Origin: Pseudomonas fulva NBRC 16637 = DSM 17717
Lineage (GTDB): Bacteria; Pseudomonadota; Gammaproteobacteria; Pseudomonadales; Pseudomonadaceae
DNA length: 64,000 nt
NCBI RefSeq assembly: GCF_000730565.1
Contig: NZ_BBIQ01000003.1
Coordinates: forward strand, 186,001 to 250,000
Direction: 5' to 3'
The position numbers and the translations under genes are program-made. The notes beneath the pieces are model-generated. The model saw nothing but the letters and a program-made list of their open reading frames with translations, searched no databases and had not been told where the DNA came from. This document shows, piece after piece, positions 9,422 to 18,066 of the stretch (the first letter of the stretch is position 1; the number at the start of each line of letters is the position of its first letter).

Positions 9422-9445
9422 GGCGCCCCCTTGGCCGGGGGCGCC
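9422..9445 (+). other. Strong hairpin between cheA and cheB
   Basis: GGCGCCCCC (9422-9430) pairs perfectly with GGGGGCGCC (9437-9445) across a 6-base loop. It starts 7 bases after the cheA stop and ends 16 bases before the cheB start. No U-tract follows, so it is more likely an mRNA-stability or partial attenuation element than a full terminator. Confidence 0.5.
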
Positions 9446-9461
9446 GCCTAACGGAGTGTTT

Positions 9462-10580
9462 ATGGCAGTCAAGGTCCTGGTGGTGGATGATTCCGGTTTC
9501 TTCCGCCGCCGCGTCTCGGAAATCCTCTCGGGGGACTCGACGATCCAGGTAGTGGGCACTGCAACCAACGGCAAGGAAGCGATCGACCAGGCGCTTGCGC
9601 TCAAGCCCGATGTGATCACCATGGACTACGAGATGCCCATGATGGATGGCATCACGGCGGTGCGGCACATCATGCAAAGGTGCCCGACACCTGTGCTGAT
9701 GTTCTCATCGCTCACCCATGAAGGCGCTCGGGTCACGCTCGATGCGCTCGATGCCGGGGCGGTGGACTACCTGCCGAAGAATTTCGAAGACATCTCGCGC
9801 AACCCCGAGAAGGTCAAGCAGATGCTGTGCGAGAAGGTGCATACCCTGTCGCGAAGCAATCGCCGCATGGCCAGTTACGCCCGCCCGGCGGTCGCGCCCG
9901 CTGCCGCCCCCGCGCCGACGCCCACAACAGCCACCAGCGCTGCAGCGTCGGCACCGGTGCGCAGCACCGCTGCCCCCGTCAGGCCGGCGGCTGCCCATTC
10001 GCCTGCGCCCAAGCGCAAGCCTTACAAGCTCGTTGCCATCGGCACCTCGACCGGGGGACCGGTGGCCTTGCAGCGCGTGCTCACGCAATTGCCAGGCAAT
10101 TTCCCGGCGCCGATCGTGCTCATCCAGCACATGCCGGCAGCCTTCACCAAGGCCTTTGCAGAGCGCCTGGACAAGCTGTGCCGGATCAGCGTCAAGGAAG
10201 CCGAAGATGGCGACATTCTGCGCCCCGGGCTGGCGCTGTTGGCCCCCGGTGGCAAACAGATGATGATCGATGGCCGTGGAACCGTGAAGATTCTGCCCGG
10301 TGACGAGCGGCTCAACTACAAGCCCTGCGTGGACATTACCTTTGGCTCGGCAGCCAAGTCCTATGGCGACAAGGTGTTGTCCGTGGTACTGACGGGCATG
10401 GGCGCGGACGGTCGGGAAGGGGCGCGCCTGCTCAAGCAGGGTGGCAGCACGGTGTGGGCACAGGATGAAGCCAGCTGCGTGATTTATGGCATGCCCATGG
10501 CGATCGTCAAGGCCAACCTGGCCGATGCGGTGTACAGCCTCGACGATATTGGCCGGCACCTGGTGGAGGCGTGCGTCTGA
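9462..10580 (+). CDS. cheB: Chemoreceptor methylesterase CheB
   Basis: CheB (372 aa) removes methyl groups from chemoreceptors and is activated by CheA phosphorylation. The receiver domain (1-120) has VVDD at 7-10 and the phosphoacceptor D55 (VITMDYEMP). An Ala/Pro-rich linker spans ~140-185. The catalytic domain shows S196 in GTSTGGP, H223 in IQHMPAAF and D316 in [10 protein letters not shown]. The ATG at 9462 gives [12 protein letters not shown]. The longer in-frame reading from 9411 would run through the hairpin and is rejected. The stop overlaps the motC start (TGATG). Confidence 0.97.
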   Translation: MAVKVLVVDDSGFFRRRVSEILSGDSTIQVVGTATNGKEAIDQALALKPDVITMDYEMPMMDGITAVRHIMQRCPTPVLMFSSLTHEGARVTLDALDAGAVDYLPKNFEDISRNPEKVKQMLCEKVHTLSRSNRRMASYARPAVAPAAAPAPTPTTATSAAASAPVRSTAAPVRPAAAHSPAPKRKPYKLVAIGTSTGGPVALQRVLTQLPGNFPAPIVLIQHMPAAFTKAFAERLDKLCRISVKEAEDGDILRPGLALLAPGGKQMMIDGRGTVKILPGDERLNYKPCVDITFGSAAKSYGDKVLSVVLTGMGADGREGARLLKQGGSTVWAQDEASCVIYGMPMAIVKANLADAVYSLDDIGRHLVEACV

Positions 10581-11320
10581 TGGACGTGCTCAGCCTGATC
10601 GGCCTGATCCTGGCTTTTGTCGCCATCGTGGGCGGTAACTTCCTCGAAGGCGGCCATGTGGGCGCCCTGATCAATGGGCCGGCAGCGCTGATCGTATTGG
10701 GCGGTACCCTGGCGGCAGCCTTGCTGCAATCGCCGCTCTCCTCGTTCAAGCGGGCCTTGCAGATCCTGCGCTGGATCCTGTTTCCACCGCGCGTCGATCT
10801 GCCGGGTGGGGTCGATCGCGTGGTGAACTGGAGCCTCACGGCGCGCAAGGAAGGCCTGCTCGGGCTGGAAGGGGTAGCCGATGGCGAGCCTGACCCTTAC
10901 GCGCGCAAGGGCTTGCAGTTGCTGGTCGACGGCGCCGAGCCCGAAGCCATTCGCAGCATCCTCGAAGTGGATTTCCTGACCCAGGAGGGCCGTGACCTGC
11001 AGGCTGCCAAAGTCTTCGAGAGCATGGGCGGGTACGCTCCGACCATCGGAATCATCGGCGCGGTGATGGGGCTGATTCACGTCATGGGCAACCTGGCCGA
11101 CCCGGCGCAACTGGGCAACGGCATCGCCGTTGCCTTCGTGGCGACCATCTACGGGGTCGCCAGCGCCAACCTGATCCTGTTACCCATCGCCAACAAGCTC
11201 AAGGCGCTGGTGCTGCGCCAGTCGCGTTACCGGGAAATGCTCCTCGAAGGCCTGCTGTCCATTGCCGAAGGCGAGAACCCGCGCTCGATCGAGCTGAAGC
11301 TGCAAGGCTTCATGGAGTAG
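10580..11320 (+). CDS. motC: Flagellar stator protein MotC (MotA family)
   Basis: MotC (246 aa) is the MotA-type subunit of the second proton-driven stator of Pseudomonas. The sequence has an N-terminal pair of membrane segments (LSLIGLILAFVAIVGG, GPAALIVLGGTLAAALL), a cytoplasmic loop and the C-terminal membrane pair near GIIGAVMGLIHVMGNL and GIAVAFVATIYGVASANLI. The ATG at 10580 overlaps the cheB stop by one base. motD follows after 3 bp. Paired with MotD it supports swimming and swarming torque. Confidence 0.95.
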   Translation: MDVLSLIGLILAFVAIVGGNFLEGGHVGALINGPAALIVLGGTLAAALLQSPLSSFKRALQILRWILFPPRVDLPGGVDRVVNWSLTARKEGLLGLEGVADGEPDPYARKGLQLLVDGAEPEAIRSILEVDFLTQEGRDLQAAKVFESMGGYAPTIGIIGAVMGLIHVMGNLADPAQLGNGIAVAFVATIYGVASANLILLPIANKLKALVLRQSRYREMLLEGLLSIAEGENPRSIELKLQGFME

Positions 11321-11323
11321 CCC

Positions 11324-12181
11324 ATGCGTCGTCGCCGTCATGCCGAGGAGCCGGAAAACCACGAACGCTGGCTGGTATCCTACGCCGACTTCATCACCTT
11401 GCTGTTCGCCTTTTTCGTGGTGATGTATTCGATTTCCTCGGTCAACGAGGGCAAGTACAAGGTGGTGTCCCAAGCCTTGCTGGGCGTGTTCAACGACCCT
11501 GAGCGCAGCATGAGGCCCATTCCCATCGGGGATGAGCGCCCGCTGACCGTGCGACCTGCCCAGCCCTTGGTCAAGGACAGCGAGCAGTCCGACGCTGGCC
11601 TGACGGCCGCCAGCAACGACCCGCTCAAGACCATCGCCGATGAAGTGCGCGACGCCTTTGGTGACCTCATCAAGGGTGATCAGATGACGATCCGGGGTAA
11701 CGAGCTGTGGATCGAGATCGAGCTCAATTCCTCGTTGCTGTTCGGCAGTGGCGATGCCATGCCCAGTGACAATGCATTCGCCATCATCGACAAGGTGGCG
11801 GCCATTCTCAAGCCTTTCGCCAACCCGGTTCACGTCGAAGGCTTCACCGATAACCAGCCTATCCGTACGGCGCAATACCCGACCAATTGGGAGCTTTCCT
11901 CGGCCCGTGCCGCCAGTATCGTCAGGCTGTTGGCCATGGGCGGCGTGAACCCTGGGCGTATGGCCTCGGTGGGCTACGGCGAGTATCAGCCCGTGACGGG
12001 CAATGATACCCCCGAGGGCCGGGCCCGTAACCGGCGCGTGGTACTGGTGATATCCCGCAACCTTGAGGTGCGCCGCAGCCTGACCAGTACCGGTGCTGCC
12101 AATGCCACGCCTGATGCTGCACTGCGCCGGGCTGGCACACAAAGTGCACCGGCAAGCTCAGCAGCGGTGGCAGGCCAGTGA
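11324..12181 (+). CDS. motD: Flagellar stator protein MotD (MotB family)
   Basis: MotD (285 aa) is the peptidoglycan-anchored stator partner of MotC. A short basic cytoplasmic N-terminus leads into one membrane helix with the proton-carrying D22 (WLVSYADFITLLFAFFVVMY). The periplasmic OmpA-like domain spans about 120-245, with HVEGFTDNQPI and the peptidoglycan-binding NWELSSARAASIVRLL and ARNRRVVLVI. The C-terminal ~35 residues are Ala/Ser-rich. It ends the cheYZAB-motCD block. A 136-bp non-coding gap precedes parC. Confidence 0.95.
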   Translation: MRRRRHAEEPENHERWLVSYADFITLLFAFFVVMYSISSVNEGKYKVVSQALLGVFNDPERSMRPIPIGDERPLTVRPAQPLVKDSEQSDAGLTAASNDPLKTIADEVRDAFGDLIKGDQMTIRGNELWIEIELNSSLLFGSGDAMPSDNAFAIIDKVAAILKPFANPVHVEGFTDNQPIRTAQYPTNWELSSARAASIVRLLAMGGVNPGRMASVGYGEYQPVTGNDTPEGRARNRRVVLVISRNLEVRRSLTSTGAANATPDAALRRAGTQSAPASSAAVAGQ

Positions 12182-12317
12182 CTCGTCAATTCTCTGTCGC
12201 CCCATTGGCGGATGTCCATGCACGGCGCCTGACCGACAGCCATCCACGCCTTTCATTTTCCAGCAAGGCAGCGGGCACACCACGCGCCCTGCCTCACCCA
12301 CGGACAGAGTTTGCCTG

Positions 12318-13106
12318 ATGAGAGTCTGGGCAGTAGCCAATCAAAAAGGTGGCGTCGGCAAGACCACCACCACCATCGCCCTGGCTGGCCTTCTGGCCGA
12401 CGCCGGCAAGCGTGTAATCGTCGTCGATCTTGATCCGCATGGGTCGATGACCAGCTATTTCGGGCATAATCCCGATGCGCTGGAGCACAGCTGCTACGAC
12501 CTGTTCCTGCACAAGGGCAGCGTTCCGGACGGGCTGCCGGGGCAGTTGCTGTTGCCAACCAGTGACGAGCGCATTTCATTGCTTCCCTCTAGCACTGCCC
12601 TTGCTGTGCTGGAGCGTCAATCGCCTGGTCAGAACGGTTTGGGGCTGGTCATCGCCAAGAGTCTGGCGCAGTTGTGGCAAGACTTCGACTTCGCATTGAT
12701 CGACAGCCCCCCTTTGCTAGGGGTGTTGATGGTCAATGCGCTGGCGGCCAGCCAGCAACTGGTCATCCCGGTGCAGACCGAGTTCCTGGCCGTCAAGGGA
12801 CTTGAGCGCATGGTCGGCACCCTTGCCATGATCAACCGCTCCCGGCGCCAGGCGCTGCCTTACCAGATCGTGCCGACGTTGTTCGACCGACGTACCCAGG
12901 CGTCCCTGGGAACGCTCAAGTTGCTGCGCGATGCCTACGGCGAACAGGTATGGCAGGGCTACATTCCCGTGGACACGCGGCTGCGCGATGCCAGCCGCAA
13001 GGGCGTCACGCCGTCGCAATTCGACAACAAGAGCCGAGGGCTGGTGGCCTATCGGGCGCTGCTCAAGCACTTGTTGACCTACAAGCCCGCGGCGCAGGTG
13101 GCCTGA
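12318..13106 (+). CDS. parC: ParA-family ATPase, chemotaxis-array positioning (ParC-like)
   Basis: This 262-residue P-loop ATPase has the ParA/MinD Walker motif KGGVGKTT near residue 10, VVDLDPHGSMT and the switch LIDSPPLLG. It lies inside the chemotaxis operon directly ahead of a CheW-domain protein, the arrangement of the ParC-ParP system that places chemoreceptor arrays at the pole in Vibrio and Pseudomonas. The function is therefore inferred from context plus family; plasmid partitioning is unlikely here because no parB is present. The start ATG at 12318 gives MRVWAVANQKGG. The stop overlaps the next gene. Confidence 0.88.
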   Translation: MRVWAVANQKGGVGKTTTTIALAGLLADAGKRVIVVDLDPHGSMTSYFGHNPDALEHSCYDLFLHKGSVPDGLPGQLLLPTSDERISLLPSSTALAVLERQSPGQNGLGLVIAKSLAQLWQDFDFALIDSPPLLGVLMVNALAASQQLVIPVQTEFLAVKGLERMVGTLAMINRSRRQALPYQIVPTLFDRRTQASLGTLKLLRDAYGEQVWQGYIPVDTRLRDASRKGVTPSQFDNKSRGLVAYRALLKHLLTYKPAAQVA

Positions 13107-14038
13107 TGACACAAACACGGCAAGTGAGCAGCAAGCCCCAGTTGGCCCTGCAGTCCTATCTTGACGGTCTGCTCCAGGAAGCCACCGAGCCCTTGGAGAC
13201 GCCGCCACCGCCAGGCGCGGCTGATGACTTCGCCCTGGCGGTGCGCCAGGAGCAGGCCCGCGATGCGCGTCAGCCTGGCCAGGCCACGCAGGCACAACCG
13301 GCGCCGCCCGCACCTGAGCGGCCGTTCGCCGAGCCCAGGCTTGCGGTGTTGCCTAGCGTCATACCTGTGCAGCCGCCCGTGGTGGCGGTGGTGGAACAGG
13401 CAGTGGTGGCCGAGGCCAGCATCCCGGTCTTGACTGATACCCCGGCTGTGGAGCCGGCAATGCCCCTGGTGGACGTCCACCTGCCTGCACCGGATGTGCC
13501 CGTACCGCCGGCCACCGTCGATGGGCGCCCGGCCTGGGCTGCCGAGCCGTTCGAGTGCCTGCTGTTCGATGTGGCCGGCCTGACCTTGGCCGTGCCGCTG
13601 GTGTGCCTGGGCTCGATCTACACCTTGGCCGACCGCGAGCTGACGCCGCTGTTCGGGCAGCCCGAGTGGTTCCTGGGCATCCTCACCTGCCAGGCTGGCA
13701 ACCTCAAGGTGCTCGACACCGCGCGCTGGGTCATGCCTGACCGCTACCGCGATGATTTCCGCCAGGGCCTGCAATACGTCATTTCTGTCCAGGGCTACGA
13801 GTGGGGGCTGGCTGTGCATCAGGTCAGCCGCTCGCTGCGCCTGGACCCGTCCGAGATCAAGTGGCGTAGCCAGCGGGGCCAGCGGCCGTGGCTGGCCGGC
13901 ACGGTCATTGAACACATGTGTGCACTGCTGGACGTGGCGGAGCTGGCCGAGTTGATCGCCAGCGGCGCCGTCAAGCAGTTGCACGCCAAACAGCACATCA
14001 CACCGAACACACCGCCAAAGGCGGATTTCAAGGGGTAG
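13106..14038 (+). CDS. parP: CheW-domain protein, ParP-like array tether
   Basis: The protein has 310 residues. The first ~150 are a Pro/Ala/Val-rich, probably disordered region after a short helical start (LALQSYLDGLLQEA). The C-terminal ~140 residues form a CheW-like domain beginning near FECLLFDVAGLTLAVPL. In ParP proteins this domain binds the CheA dimer and the N-terminus binds ParC. It overlaps parC by one base (TGATG at 13104-13108) and is followed by cheW after 4 bp. An alternative label is simply a CheW-like protein. Confidence 0.85.
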   Translation: MTQTRQVSSKPQLALQSYLDGLLQEATEPLETPPPPGAADDFALAVRQEQARDARQPGQATQAQPAPPAPERPFAEPRLAVLPSVIPVQPPVVAVVEQAVVAEASIPVLTDTPAVEPAMPLVDVHLPAPDVPVPPATVDGRPAWAAEPFECLLFDVAGLTLAVPLVCLGSIYTLADRELTPLFGQPEWFLGILTCQAGNLKVLDTARWVMPDRYRDDFRQGLQYVISVQGYEWGLAVHQVSRSLRLDPSEIKWRSQRGQRPWLAGTVIEHMCALLDVAELAELIASGAVKQLHAKQHITPNTPPKADFKG

Positions 14039-14042
14039 GGGA

Positions 14043-14522
14043 ATGAAAAAGTCGTCCGCACAAGGTTCTGAAGATCCGATCCTGCAGTGGGTTACCTTCC
14101 GTCTGGACAACGAGTCCTACGGCATCAACGTGATGCAGGTACAAGAAGTGCTGCGCTACACGGAAATCGCCCCGGTACCGGGTGCGCCCAGCTATGTGCT
14201 GGGTATCATCAACCTGCGCGGCAACGTGGTGACCGTGATCGACACGCGCCAGCGCTTCGGGCTGATGCCAACCGAGGTCACCGACAACACCCGCATCGTC
14301 ATCATCGAAGCTGACAAGCAAGTGGTCGGCATTCTGGTCGATAGCGTCGCCGAGGTGGTGTACCTGCGCCAGTCCGAGATCGAAACCGCGCCCAACGTCG
14401 GCAACGAAGAATCGGCCAAGTTCATCCAGGGCGTGTGCAACAAGAATGGCGAATTACTGATTCTGGTCGAGCTGGACAAGATGATGACCGAGGAAGAGTG
14501 GTCGGAACTGGAGAACATCTGA
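14043..14522 (+). CDS. cheW: Chemotaxis coupling protein CheW
   Basis: CheW (159 aa) couples chemoreceptors to CheA. The single CheW domain covers almost the whole length, with the characteristic VLRYTEIAPVPGAPSYVLG and INLRGNVVTVIDTRQRF stretches. The start ATG at 14043 follows AGGGGA. The stop is adjacent to the TTG start of the next gene (1 base between them). Confidence 0.97.
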   Translation: MKKSSAQGSEDPILQWVTFRLDNESYGINVMQVQEVLRYTEIAPVPGAPSYVLGIINLRGNVVTVIDTRQRFGLMPTEVTDNTRIVIIEADKQVVGILVDSVAEVVYLRQSEIETAPNVGNEESAKFIQGVCNKNGELLILVELDKMMTEEEWSELENI

Positions 14523-14523
14523 C

Positions 14524-14919
14524 TTGATTTTCGAGGTCGGCGTCATCTTACTGGCCCTGCTGTGGGCCTTGAGCCTGTGGTTCTTCCTGAACTACACCAA
14601 GCGTCAGCGCGAGCTGGCTGCGCAGCAGGCCATTGGCGATGCCTTGCGCGACCAGCGTATCAAGGACCTCGGCAAGCGGCTCGATGACTACCAGAACGTC
14701 ACCGTGCGCATGGGCGACGCCATCCATGAGCTGCGCGGTGCGGTGGCCACGCTGCCCGACCGGCTGGAACGGCTGGAGCAGCGTGACCCGAGCAGCGTCA
14801 CCTTCACCCAGGCTGCACGGCTGGTCGGCATGGGCGCTAGCGTGTCGGAACTCACCGAAACCTGCGGCCTGACCCAGGCCGAGGCCGAGCTGATGAGCAA
14901 GCTGCATCGCAACGACTGA
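14524..14919 (+). CDS. DUF2802 family membrane-anchored protein
   Basis: A 131-residue protein with one N-terminal membrane helix (FEVGVILLALLWALSLWFFLNY), a central coiled-coil-like region (QQAIGDALRDQRIKDLGKRL) and a C-terminal helix-turn-helix-like segment (TFTQAARLVGMGASVSELTE). It matches the DUF2802 proteins that end the chemotaxis operon of Pseudomonas. A TTG start at 14524 abuts the cheW stop. Function is unknown; position suggests a role linked to the polar chemotaxis array. Confidence 0.85.
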   Translation: MIFEVGVILLALLWALSLWFFLNYTKRQRELAAQQAIGDALRDQRIKDLGKRLDDYQNVTVRMGDAIHELRGAVATLPDRLERLEQRDPSSVTFTQAARLVGMGASVSELTETCGLTQAEAELMSKLHRND

Positions 14920-14923
14920 ACAT

Positions 14924-14945
14924 CAGGGCGGCGCAAGTCGCCCTG
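14924..14945 (+). terminator. Hairpin closing the chemotaxis operon
   Basis: CAGGGCG (14924-14930) and CGCCCTG (14939-14945) form a 7-bp stem with an 8-base loop, starting 5 bases after the upstream stop codon. The following sequence is TGCGTTTC, a poor U-tract. It lies between convergent genes and may serve both strands. Confidence 0.55.
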
Positions 14946-14951
14946 TGCGTT

Positions 14952-17660
14952 TCAAGGTTTGCCCCACGAATGGTAGTTGCCCACTTGTGCAACATTGCCC
15001 AGTGCCAAGTCGTGGGTAATCGCCGCCTTTACCGCCTGCGTCTTGCCAATGGTCAGAAACAGCGGTTTGGTCTGTGGCAATGTGTGCAGGTTGGTGAGTT
15101 GGCGCAAGCGGTAGAGCCGGGGTAAGTGCTGATCGATCACATCATTGAGCACTGCGGGGCCCGTCAAGTGATTCAGGCGTCTGGCATACGCCTTGAAACC
15201 AGCAGTGCCGGTGATGGGCCTGTGCTGATAAAAGTCTGGCATGGCCTGGTAGCGTTCGCGCATGAGATCGCTGATCGCCTGCAGGTTGGGGTTTGAAGGA
15301 TGAGTGCCAATCATGTTGGTGTTGTAGTGGCAGTGCATGCCGAGCGTATCGTTGTTTGTAGGGTCACCCAGGATGAAACCGTCCTGTGTCGTGGCCAGTT
15401 CGACGGTTTCAATAGCAGCGCGAGTAGGGTCCTGCGGTGCCTCGGGATGGGGTAGCAGCGAATCGTCGACATCCATGTAGATGCCCCCCAAACTGTCGAG
15501 CATTGAATAGCGCAAGATGTCCGATGCCGAAGCGTAATTGGCCCCAGGATCGCTGGTGGCATGCTGGTATTGCTCGAAATTCACGCTTTCAGTGAAGTGC
15601 GCATAGAACGGCTGCTCCTCCAAAGGCAGCACTTCAAGCCTGGGCGCGCGTTCATTGAGCAGTTGCCGATTGGCTTCAAAGGCCTGGGGTTCTGCCTTGG
15701 ACAAGTACAGGCGGTAAGTGTAATTGCTGTTGCTCAGGCGCTCTGCGTTGGCGGCCAAGTTGTCTACAAGCTCAGGCGCGATGATCTTGTTGCCTACCCA
15801 TAGGCTGGAAATGGTTTTGGGAATAGGCTGAGCCGCCGAGTGGTCGACGGCAGGGATATCGAGCGGTAATGGCAGATCAATACCAAGGCCCCTGAGCGTT
15901 GCCGAGCGCATTTCGTCGGTAACCGGGCGCGTCGTGATATCCACTGGGGTAAGGCCACGACGGCCCGGGGTCACCTGGTAATAGGTTGGGTCCACATCGT
16001 TGACTGCATCATCGACGATGAAAGCATCGTGTTCACTGTCGTACAGCACGTTTGCGTTGTAACCGCCGATTTCCCCTTGCAGCTGCGCGGGTCCCTGCTC
16101 ACTGACAGGTATTCGGATGATGGAGCGCGCGACCGGGCTATCGTCAGCCGGCACGGGCTGCAGCGCATCGCCGAAGAAATCACCGATCTCCGGCTCGGAA
16201 AAATGCGGTGGGTTTATCGGGCTCAGCGGGTAGCCCAATTGGTCGTTCAAACGGATGGGCGTGAAGAAGCGCGAGCGTTGTGCGCAGAACACTTCTGTTG
16301 CGCGCGTCGTGGCCTCGCCAACCAGGGGGAGGGCGTTGAACAGTCCGTAAACCGTGTCGCTGACGCCCTGCGCTTTGTCCTCCAGTGTCTTGCCATTGAT
16401 GGCCTGATCCAGGCCCAAGCCAAACTGAGCGGCGCCTGCCAACGCAAGCATAGGTGCCAGGGCAGGAATCACGATCGCCAGTGGTGCCAGTAAATTGATC
16501 GAGGCGAGCACATAGCCTCGCCATTTTGCCTTGGTCACGGCTTGGTCACTGGTGATGATGAAGTCCGCATCGGCGTAACTGCGCACGCGCTGACGCTCAG
16601 TAAGCACGGCAAACAAGTCATCCTTGATCGACGGGCTGTACTGTTTGGTCTTGTAGTAGACGTATTGCCGCGGCGGCCACTGACCATCGGTTGTGAAACC
16701 GGAACGATTGGGCGATCGATGATAAACGGCAGGATAGGCGCCTAACCCCTCGAGCGCCGTATCCAAGCCGCTGAAGTCCAGCCCGTCTGGCGTATCGGCT
16801 AGCCGGAAATATCGGCGCAGTGCCTCACGCTTCTCTGCAACGCGGCACTGGTCACCAAACCAGTCTTTCATGCTGTCCAGGCTTGCGAACTCATGGAAAG
16901 GCGAGGCATTACCTGGAAGGTACAGCACCACCCCGCGCCTGTGCTGGTCAGCGATTGCGATCAGGTCGGTGGCTGTGTAGCCATAGACATTGAGCGCCCG
17001 GATTCTGAGACTGGTAGCGCGAGGCGCCAGGCCTGCTGCTTCCCAGAGCATCTGGCGCGCCGTGTCGCTGAGCGAGCCCTCTTGCACTTGCTTGTTGCAA
17101 GCCGCTACGAAGCCGATTTGCAGGCATTGCTGGTGGCTGTCACGGGCGTTGTGCCAGTAATCGTCGAGCATGGCGACGAAACGGGTGTGAAAATCCAGCT
17201 CCCAGATGGCGTGCTGCATGGCTTCGACGTCGATGGGCAGGTGGGTCGAGCTGTCGTAGCGTGCGGGTTGGGTTCTGCGGAACAGCCCATTGAAGACCGA
17301 ATAGGCAGGCCTGTTGTCCAGCACGCTATTCTCGGGCAGGCGGTTGACGATTTTGAACGGGCGCGATGGCATGTGACCTGCCCACTCGCCAGGAAGCAGC
17401 TGCCCCAACAGATTCTTGCAGGTTTCCCCCTGCCAGTTCGACAGCACCGCCTGGGTCAGCGAAAGCCGTTGCATCACGACGGCCTCATCGCCCCGGTAGT
17501 GCAAGGTGACGACATCCGTCTGATCCGGATCCAGGTCATGGCCTTGCCGCTGAGCCCACTCGCGTATAGCAGCGGCGGCCTGGCGATCTGGGCGCGGTAT
17601 GTTGCGCAGGTGATTACGCACGTACCGTTGGCCGACTGAGTTGACGAAGGTAGTAGCCAT
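14952..17660 (-). CDS. Putative toxin: dermonecrotic-toxin-like (DUF6543) region plus C-terminal DXD glycosyltransferase
   Basis: This 902-residue protein has no signal peptide. Residues ~130-310 look like the DUF6543 dermonecrotic-toxin-like domain of pseudomonads (for example LNVYGYTATDLI and GVVLYLPGNASPFHEFASL). A long hydrophobic stretch lies at 384-418 (SINLLAPLAIVIPALAPM), like a translocation segment. The C-terminal third resembles the GT-A sugar-transferase domain of large clostridial toxins: IPKTISSLWVG (613-623), SASDILRY (711-718), LGGIYMDVDD (724-733) with the DXD metal site at 730-732, and a C-terminal HSW. The gene is on the strand opposite the chemotaxis operon and 73 bp downstream of flhX. 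Spot counts suggest lower GC (33 and 35 of 60 bases at 15541 and 15721, against 40 of 60 at 8581). The target and secretion route are not known. Confidence 0.8.
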   Translation of the reverse strand: MATTFVNSVGQRYVRNHLRNIPRPDRQAAAAIREWAQRQGHDLDPDQTDVVTLHYRGDEAVVMQRLSLTQAVLSNWQGETCKNLLGQLLPGEWAGHMPSRPFKIVNRLPENSVLDNRPAYSVFNGLFRRTQPARYDSSTHLPIDVEAMQHAIWELDFHTRFVAMLDDYWHNARDSHQQCLQIGFVAACNKQVQEGSLSDTARQMLWEAAGLAPRATSLRIRALNVYGYTATDLIAIADQHRRGVVLYLPGNASPFHEFASLDSMKDWFGDQCRVAEKREALRRYFRLADTPDGLDFSGLDTALEGLGAYPAVYHRSPNRSGFTTDGQWPPRQYVYYKTKQYSPSIKDDLFAVLTERQRVRSYADADFIITSDQAVTKAKWRGYVLASINLLAPLAIVIPALAPMLALAGAAQFGLGLDQAINGKTLEDKAQGVSDTVYGLFNALPLVGEATTRATEVFCAQRSRFFTPIRLNDQLGYPLSPINPPHFSEPEIGDFFGDALQPVPADDSPVARSIIRIPVSEQGPAQLQGEIGGYNANVLYDSEHDAFIVDDAVNDVDPTYYQVTPGRRGLTPVDITTRPVTDEMRSATLRGLGIDLPLPLDIPAVDHSAAQPIPKTISSLWVGNKIIAPELVDNLAANAERLSNSNYTYRLYLSKAEPQAFEANRQLLNERAPRLEVLPLEEQPFYAHFTESVNFEQYQHATSDPGANYASASDILRYSMLDSLGGIYMDVDDSLLPHPEAPQDPTRAAIETVELATTQDGFILGDPTNNDTLGMHCHYNTNMIGTHPSNPNLQAISDLMRERYQAMPDFYQHRPITGTAGFKAYARRLNHLTGPAVLNDVIDQHLPRLYRLRQLTNLHTLPQTKPLFLTIGKTQAVKAAITHDLALGNVAQVGNYHSWGKP

Positions 17661-17733
17661 GGTTATCGACTCATGTAGTGGATAGAGCCGATACAGTGTC
17701 GATGCGCCTGCAGTTTTGGGTCGTAGCCAACTA

Positions 17734-18066
17734 CTACCCTTCAGGCAAACGCAAGTGCGCCGGGGTAATGTCCCTCGGCTCAGCCGGGGTGTCCTCGAAG
17801 CCCGGTGGTACTTTGCCGCGCAGCTGCCAGGCGAAAGCGATGACTTCGGCGATGGTCAGATACAGCGCCTCAGGGATCTGTTCGCCCAGTTCAAGACGCG
17901 CCAGTAAACGAACCAGCTCAGGGTTTTCATAAATGGGCACTTCATGTTCGCGGGCCAGGGCCAGGATGGCGTCTGCCAACTCATCGTCACCTTTGGCGCT
18001 CAGTGTCGGCGCCTGCTGCCCGTCGTAGCTCAGCGCCACGGCCTGACGCGGGTTAGGGTTACTCAT
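17734..18066 (-). CDS. Free-standing FlhB C-terminal-domain protein (FlhX-like; EscU/YscU/HrcU family)
   Basis: A 110-residue soluble protein aligns with the cytoplasmic end of FlhB: NPRQAVALSYDGQQAP corresponds to NPTHYAVALQYD-type sequence in the FlhB at the start of the window. The NP of the cleavage motif is kept but TH is replaced by RQ, leaving only the downstream fragment. Similar proteins in epsilonproteobacteria can replace the cleaved FlhB domain in the specificity switch. The ATG overlaps the fliK stop (18063-18066), which fits a functional link with hook-length control. Confidence 0.85.
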   Translation of the reverse strand: MSNPNPRQAVALSYDGQQAPTLSAKGDDELADAILALAREHEVPIYENPELVRLLARLELGEQIPEALYLTIAEVIAFAWQLRGKVPPGFEDTPAEPRDITPAHLRLPEG

